In this document: positions 58,391-64,000 of the stretch, one piece after another
Layout of the letters: every line of letters begins with the position of its first letter
How positions within the stretch are numbered: the first letter of the stretch is position 1
Assembly (NCBI GenBank): GCA_045545575.1
Contig: JAZQBE010000066.1
Span: forward strand, 1-64,000
Source of the DNA: Shuttleworthia sp045545575
Lineage (GTDB): Bacteria > Bacillota > Clostridia > Lachnospirales > Lachnospiraceae
Length of the DNA: 64,000 nt
Direction: 5' to 3'
The notes under the pieces: model-generated
The model's database searches: none
What the model was told of the DNA's origin: nothing
The model's input: only the letters and a program-made list of their open reading frames with translations
Made by a program: the position numbers and the translations under genes

Positions 58391-59561
58391 TCACGTGCCC
58401 ATGACAGCCCTGGAATCCCAGCTGAAGATCTATTACCGTATGCGGAAAAAGGAGATGGCCGAAGTCTTTTCACCGGAGGAAATGCTGCGCTATTACGAGT
58501 GGATGGCCGATGAACACGCAAAGCGAAGAAGGACGGCTGCGGGAGAACCCAAGGCCCAGGCCCAGGAACTGGTCAGCGGCGGGGATCTTCATGACATCGC
58601 CGGGGATCTGCTGTCGGACCAAAGACGTCCCCAGGCGGTTCGCCGGCTGCAGAGCGCTCTTTCCTCACCCCGGGAAATCCATTTTTTTTCCGAACGCCAG
58701 CACATCCTGCTGTCCCGGTTTTACCGGTATCTGCCGCCCTACTGGACGGCCAGCGATTTCTTCGAAATTCTCTACTGCGTATCCGGATCCATGCCGGTGT
58801 GGTTCGACCGGGAAAGTTTTCTTCTGACCCCGGGGCAGTTTCTGATCATTCCTCCCGGCATGCGCCGGGCCTGTACCTGTCCCAACGATGAAAATATCGT
58901 TTACTTTTTCATGATGCGCAAGGATTCCTTCCAGCAGCTGTTCGCGAAATCCCTGCCGGCGGCCAGCATTCTGACACACCTGTTTCTGGAAGCGACCAAG
59001 GATCAGGCGGTCAGCGATTATCTGCGGTTTTCCACAGGGCGGGACGAACACATCGAGCAGCTGATCTGTCAGATCCGTCGTCAGTACAAAACCGAAGGAG
59101 CCTACAGTGCCGAAATCATTAACGCGCTGACGGATGGCCTTCTTCTGATGCTGCTTCAGGGCTACGAGCAGACGGCGGAGCTGTCCAAAAACAACAGCAT
59201 GCATTTCAGGCAGGAATACATGGCGGTGCTGAAGGACATTCAGGATCACTTCGCCACCACGAACCTGCCGGAACTGTCCGTTCGCTACGGATACAGCACA
59301 CGGCAGCTGATCCGCATCATTTCCTCCGCCACCGGAATGTGTTTTAAGGACCTGCTGCGGAAACTGAAAATGGATAAAGCGGTCATGTACCTGCAGGACG
59401 GATCCCTGCCGGCAGCGGAAATCGCACAGCGTGTCGGCTATGAGAACGTCAGCAGCTTTTACCGGGCCTTCGGACAGTATTACGGATGCACGCCACTGGA
59501 ATACGTGCAGAGAAACCATTCCCAGGGGATGGAGCAGACCACAGACGCAAGTTTCATATGA
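58374..59561 (+). CDS. AraC-family transcriptional regulator 2 with cupin sensor
   Basis: 395 residues from the ATG at 58374, inside the end of the PfkB gene with GGAGGA upstream. An N-terminal helical segment (about 1-80), then a cupin-like sugar-sensing domain (FFEILYCVSGSMPVWFDRES, LLTPGQFLIIPPGMRR), and a C-terminal double helix-turn-helix (LPELSVRYGYSTRQLIRIIS; AAEIAQRVGYENVSSFYRAF). It probably controls its own operon and the downstream rhamnosidase gene, because both promoters have the same pair of TGCAAATGA-type half-sites. Confidence 0.9.
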   Translation: MENNLDHVPMTALESQLKIYYRMRKKEMAEVFSPEEMLRYYEWMADEHAKRRRTAAGEPKAQAQELVSGGDLHDIAGDLLSDQRRPQAVRRLQSALSSPREIHFFSERQHILLSRFYRYLPPYWTASDFFEILYCVSGSMPVWFDRESFLLTPGQFLIIPPGMRRACTCPNDENIVYFFMMRKDSFQQLFAKSLPAASILTHLFLEATKDQAVSDYLRFSTGRDEHIEQLICQIRRQYKTEGAYSAEIINALTDGLLLMLLQGYEQTAELSKNNSMHFRQEYMAVLKDIQDHFATTNLPELSVRYGYSTRQLIRIISSATGMCFKDLLRKLKMDKAVMYLQDGSLPAAEIAQRVGYENVSSFYRAFGQYYGCTPLEYVQRNHSQGMEQTTDASFI

Positions 59562-59891
59562 AAAGAAACCGGGCTCCGGAAATGTCTGAAAAGATATTTC
59601 CGGAGCCCGATTCAGTGCCATAAGCGCACTTTATACTAAGCGGATCATTCTGCTGTTACATGGGCTCATGAAGCGGCCTGCCAATGTCTGACGACAAAAG
59701 CGGGACGCTTTTTCTTTTTTGCCTTCTGTGTCACTTTCTGCAAATGATTCGTTCCTGCCTGTAAATGACCTCCGCCCTTTTTGCTCCTACAATAACAGCA
59801 GAAACAAAACCTGCGGCACCGATAAAGCCTGCTGTGACAGGCATCCCGCGGGAAGCGTTGCAGCAGGAATCTCACCGGAAAGGACCCGATC
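59562..59891. other. 330-base intergenic region upstream of the rhamnosidase gene
   Basis: Contains a terminator-like hairpin at 59570-59609 (GGGCTCCGGAAAT / ATTTCCGGAGCCC, weak U-tract), a small hairpin AAAAGCG-GGA-CGCTTTTT near 59696-59713 preceded by GACGAC (possibly a worn REP), the AraC-type promoter at 59739-59793, and a leader of about 90 bases. No gene seen. Confidence 0.6.
59739..59793 (+). promoter_or_regulatory. rhamnosidase promoter with two AraC-type half-sites
   Basis: CTGCAAATGA (G at 59740) and CTGTAAATGA (G at 59761) are 21 bp apart; TACAAT at 59788-59793 starts 27 bp after the second G. Same geometry as the pfkB-araC promoter. Confidence 0.68.
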
Positions 59892-62441
59892 ATGAAGGCA
59901 ATAAATCTGCAGACGGCACATATGGAGAATCCCCGGGGGATCGATCTGCAAAATCCCGTGCTGTCCTGGACGGCGGAAGGCGGCAGCCGGCAGACCGCTT
60001 TTGAAATCAGCGCATGCAAAGGCGAACAGGTAATCTGGCACATTAAAAAAAGCGAAACGGATCGGATGCAGGCCGTTTATGAAGGTCCCGCCGATAGCCG
60101 CAGCATCGTCACCTGGAAGGTGCGGCTGTGGGACGAAAAGGGCGAGCCGGGCCCCTGGTCTGAGGCCGCATCCTTTGAATACGGTCTGCTGAAAAGAGAA
60201 GACTGGAAGGCAAAATGGATCAACCCGGAAACGGAGCCCTTTGATCCGAAAGAACATCAGCCGGCCTCCTGCCTGCGGCGGTTTTTCACCCTGGATCAGA
60301 CCGGCCCTGCCCGGATTTACGCCACAGCCCACGGTGTGTATACCCTGACCGTAAACGGTCACCGTCTGACGGATCACATCTTAGCGCCCGGCACCAGTGA
60401 ATACCAGACCCGTCTTCCCTATCAGACCTGGGATGTGACAGAGGTCATCCGTCCGGGGCAGAATGTGCTGGAAGTCATTTTAGGCGACGGGTGGTGGCGG
60501 GGCACCAATGGCAACACCGGTACCCGAAACGTGTTCGGAACGGACATCGCATTGCTTTTGCAGATGGAGGTCTCAGGCAAAACCGTGCTGATCACGGACG
60601 AACACTGGCAGGCTTCCCAGGATGGTCCTCTTGGATTTAACGACCTGCAGTCGGGCGAACGGGTGGATGCCCGCAGAACGCCTCATTATCACAACGTAAA
60701 AACAGCAGACTTCGGGTACGACAGCCTGCTTTCCGCCAATACCGTGCCTCTGCGTGAAAAGGAAGCATTCCCGGCAAAGGTTCTTCGCACTCCCTCCCAA
60801 AAAACCGTTCTGGATTTTGGCCAGAACATGGCGGGTTATGTTTCCTTTTGCGTACAGGCGAAGGCTGGCCAGCGGATTCGAATGACCCACGGCGAATACG
60901 TGGGTAAGGACGGTGAATTTTCCGATGACAACCTGCAGACCGTAGGCCGCAAAAGCGGCGAACTGCACCAGGTGGTGGAGTACATCTGCAAAGAGGGCAT
61001 CAACGAATATCATCCCTCCGGCTGCATTTTCGGATTTCAGTACGTTCTTCTGGAGACAGATCTGGATGTGGACGGCAGTGAGTTTACAGCCCATGCGGTA
61101 TATTCGGACGTCCGGCGCACCGCATGGTTTTCCTGTGATCAGCCCCTGGTGAACCAGCTGTTTGAAAACGCTGTGTGGAGTCAGAAATCCAATTTTGTGG
61201 ACGTGCCCACAGACTGTCCCACCCGGGAGCGCAGCGGCTGGACAGGAGACGCGGCTCTGTACTGCCACACCGGCCTGCGGCTGATGAACAGCGAACCGGT
61301 GTACCGCCGCTGGCTGGCAGAATGCCGTGCGGCCCAGTATCCCGATGGCCGGGTGGCCAACATCGCTCCCCGCAGAACGGCGAAGCCGGGATTCATGGAC
61401 CGGATGTTTGACGGCTCCTCCGCCTGGGGAGACGCTGCGGTCATCATCCCTTACACCATGTATCGGATGACAGGCGACCGGCAGATATTAGAAGAGAATT
61501 ATAATTTCTCCAAGGGGTGGATGAACTACTGCGAGAAAAAGGCGAAGAAAAGCCGCCTGAACAACCTGTTTTCAAAGAACCCCTGGAAAAAGTACACCAT
61601 CGATACGGGCATGCAGTGGGGAGAGTGGCTGGAAGCGGGCATCTCCATGGAGGAATCCTCCAGGGAAAAACTGATTCACGGCGCGGCGGATGTGGCCACA
61701 GCCTATTTTGCCCAGTCCGCCCGGATGATGAGCGAAATCGCACAGATCCTTGGATACACCGAAGACGAAAAGCATTACCGCAGCCTCGCCGAAAAAGCGA
61801 CCCAGGCTTACCGGTTTATTGAACTGAAGGACGGACATCTGACCACAAAGCGTCAGTGCAAATATGTGCGGCCGCTGAAAATGGGCCTGCTGTCTGAGGT
61901 GGATGCGAAAACCGCCGCCGCGGATTTAAACCGCCTGGTGGAAGAGAACGGATATCACCTGAATACCGGTTTCTTAACCACCGCCCACCTGTGCACGGTT
62001 CTGGCAGATTACGGCTATGTGCACACCGCCTACCGCCTGCTGCTGCAGGAGGATACCCCGGGCTGGCTGTACCAGGTAAAACAGGGTGCCACCACCATCT
62101 GGGAATCCTGGGAAGGAAACGAAGGAAGCACCGGCGTATCGTCCTTAAATCATTACTCCAAGGGCGCGGTGGTTTCCTGGATGATCGAAGGTATCTGCGG
62201 CATTCATTACGATGCCAAAAGCGCGCTGATCCGTCCCCAGCCCGATCCGCTGATGCAGTACGCCGAGGCCGCACTCATCACGCCCCGGGGCCGGATCGAA
62301 AGCAGCTGGAAATACGAAGGGGACGAGATCCGCTTTCACGTCGTCCTTCCGGCAAATGTCCCGGCAGAATTTTGTGCCCCGGATGGGACGAAGCATCCCC
62401 TTTCGGCGGGGGAGAACGACCTGGTGATGAGTCAGAAGTGA
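59892..62441 (+). CDS. alpha-L-rhamnosidase, glycoside hydrolase family 78
   Basis: 849 residues; GGAAAGGA lies upstream of the ATG. GH78 order: N-terminal fibronectin-like domain (NPRGIDLQNPVLSWTAE), sugar-binding domain (FFTLDQTGPARIYATAHGVY, GDGWWRGTNG), then the (alpha/alpha)6 barrel with the catalytic signature DCPTRERSGWTGDA around E446, and a C-terminal beta domain (EGICGIHYDAKSALIRPQP). Releases L-rhamnose from plant glycosides or pectic fragments. No signal peptide, so intracellular. The last codons and stop fall in an expanded REP. A solute-binding lipoprotein gene follows, probably cotranscribed. Confidence 0.93.
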   Translation: MKAINLQTAHMENPRGIDLQNPVLSWTAEGGSRQTAFEISACKGEQVIWHIKKSETDRMQAVYEGPADSRSIVTWKVRLWDEKGEPGPWSEAASFEYGLLKREDWKAKWINPETEPFDPKEHQPASCLRRFFTLDQTGPARIYATAHGVYTLTVNGHRLTDHILAPGTSEYQTRLPYQTWDVTEVIRPGQNVLEVILGDGWWRGTNGNTGTRNVFGTDIALLLQMEVSGKTVLITDEHWQASQDGPLGFNDLQSGERVDARRTPHYHNVKTADFGYDSLLSANTVPLREKEAFPAKVLRTPSQKTVLDFGQNMAGYVSFCVQAKAGQRIRMTHGEYVGKDGEFSDDNLQTVGRKSGELHQVVEYICKEGINEYHPSGCIFGFQYVLLETDLDVDGSEFTAHAVYSDVRRTAWFSCDQPLVNQLFENAVWSQKSNFVDVPTDCPTRERSGWTGDAALYCHTGLRLMNSEPVYRRWLAECRAAQYPDGRVANIAPRRTAKPGFMDRMFDGSSAWGDAAVIIPYTMYRMTGDRQILEENYNFSKGWMNYCEKKAKKSRLNNLFSKNPWKKYTIDTGMQWGEWLEAGISMEESSREKLIHGAADVATAYFAQSARMMSEIAQILGYTEDEKHYRSLAEKATQAYRFIELKDGHLTTKRQCKYVRPLKMGLLSEVDAKTAAADLNRLVEENGYHLNTGFLTTAHLCTVLADYGYVHTAYRLLLQEDTPGWLYQVKQGATTIWESWEGNEGSTGVSSLNHYSKGAVVSWMIEGICGIHYDAKSALIRPQPDPLMQYAEAALITPRGRIESSWKYEGDEIRFHVVLPANVPAEFCAPDGTKHPLSAGENDLVMSQK

Positions 62442-62504
62442 GGCAGAAGTAAGCCGGAAGTGAGTCGGAAGTAAGGCAGAAGTGCCTGTCCCTTTTGACC
62501 CATC
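62426..62504. repeat. REP palindrome, copy 10, with 11-bp tandem expansion
   Basis: GATGAGTCA, then four 11-bp units of the type GAAGTRAGNCR (62435-62478), then GAAGTGCCTGTCCCTTTTG-ACCCATC. Removing the 44 bp gives a normal REP. The GH78 stop codon lies in the expanded part. Confidence 0.75.
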
Positions 62505-62551
62505 CTGACGGCCTGAGAAAGTACGTGTTTAGAACGAAAAAGGAGGAGAAC

Positions 62552-64000
62552 ATGAAACGAAAAGCAGCAGCCGCACTGGCGGGACTTCTGGCAGCATCCA
62601 TGCTGTTTGCCGCCTGCGGCGCCAAAGAGGGAAACACCGCGCCGGCCACCGAAGAGACCGGCAAGACCACGGAAGTTGCCGAAACGGATTTGGCCGGTGA
62701 AGATGCCGCCGATGACAAAGCCGGCACGGCGGATCAAAGCGACGATACATCGGATGCCTCCGCATCGGCCCTTCCCAACTACGATGACCTTCCGGCGGAT
62801 TTCACCTATCTGATCAATTCTGCCGTGGATACGGTTTATTACGAGTCCTACAACGACAACCCGGTGGCCAAATACTGGCTCGGCAAAGAATGGGACGCGG
62901 ACGGCGACGGCACCGGCCGTAAGATCACCATCGACTTCATTGCACCGCCGGCGGGTTCGGAAGGTGATAATATCAACACCCTGATCGCCACCGGCGAGTA
63001 TCCGGACATCATGGATCTGTCTCATTCCAGCCAGAGCGCCGTGCAGCTGTACGACGAGGGCATTCTTTTGGACATCACGGAATACGTGGAAACCTATATG
63101 CCCAATTACATGTCCTGGATCAAAGAGCACGATTACTACAATTACCTGACCAACGAAGTGGACGGAGAGCGCCGCTTTATCCAGCTGTACGACGTCTGCG
63201 ATCAGACCGGTGAATTCTGGGGCGGATTTATCTACCGTCGGGACTGGATCGTCAGATACGGGAAAAACCCCAAAACCGGCAAGGCCTTTACCGGCGCGTA
63301 TAACGAGGAAGGCGTATGGGAGGATGACGTGGTATTCCCCTCCGGCGGCGACGAACCCATCTACATCAGTGACTGGGAATGGATGCTGGACATCTTTGCC
63401 ACCGCGTTAAAGGAGCAGGGCATTACGGACGGCTATCCCATGAGTATCCCCTACAGCGGCGCGTTTCTCACCGGTGAGATGGTCAGTGCCTTCGGTATCA
63501 GCCCCATGTGGTACATCGGCGAGGACGGCACCTGCCATTTCGGCGGATACGAAGACGGCATGAGAGCCTATCTGGAGTGTGTCAGCCAGTGGTATAAAAA
63601 CGGCTGGATCGATCCCTACTTCGAGGAGCACAGCAACGACAATTTCTTCATGATCGATCAGACGACGCTGTATTCCGGCAAGGTAGGTCTGTTCTACGGC
63701 CTGACTTCCCAGCTGGGCTCCACCATGGATGTTTCCGGCGGCGACACCTCGAATCCCACCAACGGCATTGTGTGCTTCGGCGCCCGCCAGCCCATCAACG
63801 ATAAGTATGGCGACGCATCCATGCAGAACAAGGAGCCGGCCATCTTCTTAAGCGGTTCGCTGGCAAACACCACCCTTGGCATTACCAACAAGGCAGAAGA
63901 AAAGAATATCGCATCTCTCCTGACAGCCCTGGATTATCTGTACACCTTAGACGGCGGCATGCTGCGAAACGTAGGTTTCTCCAAGGAGGAAATGGCCGAG
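62552..64000 (+). CDS. extracellular solute-binding lipoprotein 3 (family 1), cut by window end
   Basis: 483 codons visible, no stop before the window ends. AAGGAGGAG precedes the ATG at 62552. Signal peptide with lipobox FAAC, lipid cysteine C22, and an acidic linker. Mature motifs YRRDWIVRYGKNPKTGKAF, VFPSGGDEP and ISDWEWMLDIF match the paralogues at 14739 and 41690. Its place after a GH78 gene suggests a rhamnose-containing ligand. Permease genes, if any, would be to the right of the window. Confidence 0.88.
   Translation, partial: MKRKAAAALAGLLAASMLFAACGAKEGNTAPATEETGKTTEVAETDLAGEDAADDKAGTADQSDDTSDASASALPNYDDLPADFTYLINSAVDTVYYESYNDNPVAKYWLGKEWDADGDGTGRKITIDFIAPPAGSEGDNINTLIATGEYPDIMDLSHSSQSAVQLYDEGILLDITEYVETYMPNYMSWIKEHDYYNYLTNEVDGERRFIQLYDVCDQTGEFWGGFIYRRDWIVRYGKNPKTGKAFTGAYNEEGVWEDDVVFPSGGDEPIYISDWEWMLDIFATALKEQGITDGYPMSIPYSGAFLTGEMVSAFGISPMWYIGEDGTCHFGGYEDGMRAYLECVSQWYKNGWIDPYFEEHSNDNFFMIDQTTLYSGKVGLFYGLTSQLGSTMDVSGGDTSNPTNGIVCFGARQPINDKYGDASMQNKEPAIFLSGSLANTTLGITNKAEEKNIASLLTALDYLYTLDGGMLRNVGFSKEEMAE

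Noticed and set aside
20685..62504. REP palindromes as ordinary rho-independent terminators only
   Set aside because: Most lack a T-run, several sit between cotranscribed genes just before ribosome binding sites, and sequence identity across sites is too high for independent terminators. A terminator side-effect remains possible at 43605 and 47651.

Overview
The window reads as chromosomal DNA of a GC-rich anaerobic Firmicute, most likely a gut Lachnospiraceae (Clostridia). Evidence: strong AGGAGG-type ribosome binding sites, lipoprotein solute-binding proteins, a CIRCE-controlled clpB, class II galT, an inverted-domain GH3 enzyme of the Butyrivibrio/Ruminococcus type, and many glycoside hydrolases with AraC regulators. 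No rRNA, tRNA, prophage or CRISPR array was seen. The left edge starts inside or at the damaged 5' end of an ABC1-kinase-like gene and the right edge cuts a sugar-binding lipoprotein gene.

Layout. 1-5.0 kb: ABC1-kinase-like protein, GNAT-like protein, convergent YdcF-type membrane protein. 5.3-7.7 kb: O-acetylhomoserine sulfhydrylase and L-lactate dehydrogenase. 8.0-11.9 kb: potABCD polyamine uptake operon. 12-20.7 kb: carbohydrate block with a GH2 enzyme, solute-binding lipoprotein 1, a GH106-like enzyme and an esterase. 20.7-23.5 kb: CIRCE plus clpB. 23.5-25.2 kb: XRE-Uma2 fusion gene and remnants of an ABC transporter. 25.3-28.5 kb: zinc-type uptake block (Fur-family regulator, ZnuA, ZnuC, ZnuB). 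28.6-31.2 kb: threonine aldolase and galT. 31.3-38.0 kb: an unusual catabolic cluster (AllG/DUF1116, FdrA/AllF, divergent acetate-kinase-like kinase, tartronate-semialdehyde-reductase-like enzyme, GltD-like flavoprotein). 38-47.5 kb: AraC regulator, GH42-like hydrolase, solute-binding lipoprotein 2, ROK sugar kinase, GH3. 47.6-51.3 kb: a lower-GC mobile patch with an inositol-phosphatase-like gene and a REP-associated tyrosine transposase (RAYT) gene broken by an IS200/IS605-type element, itself broken by a small hairpin element. 51.3-57.3 kb: rarA, methyltransferase, second XRE-Uma2 gene, UvrA-like ATPase. 57.3-64 kb: PfkB kinase, AraC regulator, GH78 rhamnosidase and solute-binding lipoprotein 3.

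Two themes stand out. First, a 31-bp palindrome family (REP) occurs ten times. In six cases the TGA stop codon of the adjoining gene lies inside the palindrome, and two copies in inverted orientation bracket the RAYT gene, which also has a perfect-consensus SOS (LexA) box over its promoter. A second, unrelated hairpin element of 111 bp sits in the IS transposase gene between 7-bp direct repeats; removing it restores the reading frame. Second, the carbohydrate genes appear to be wired by two AraC proteins whose candidate half-sites recur with near-identical geometry: 21 bp apart and 27 bp from the -10 box upstream of both the pfkB-araC operon and the rhamnosidase gene, and a different pair upstream of the GH42-like gene and solute-binding protein 2. 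Three paralogous solute-binding lipoproteins occur without any permease gene in the window, each next to glycoside hydrolases.
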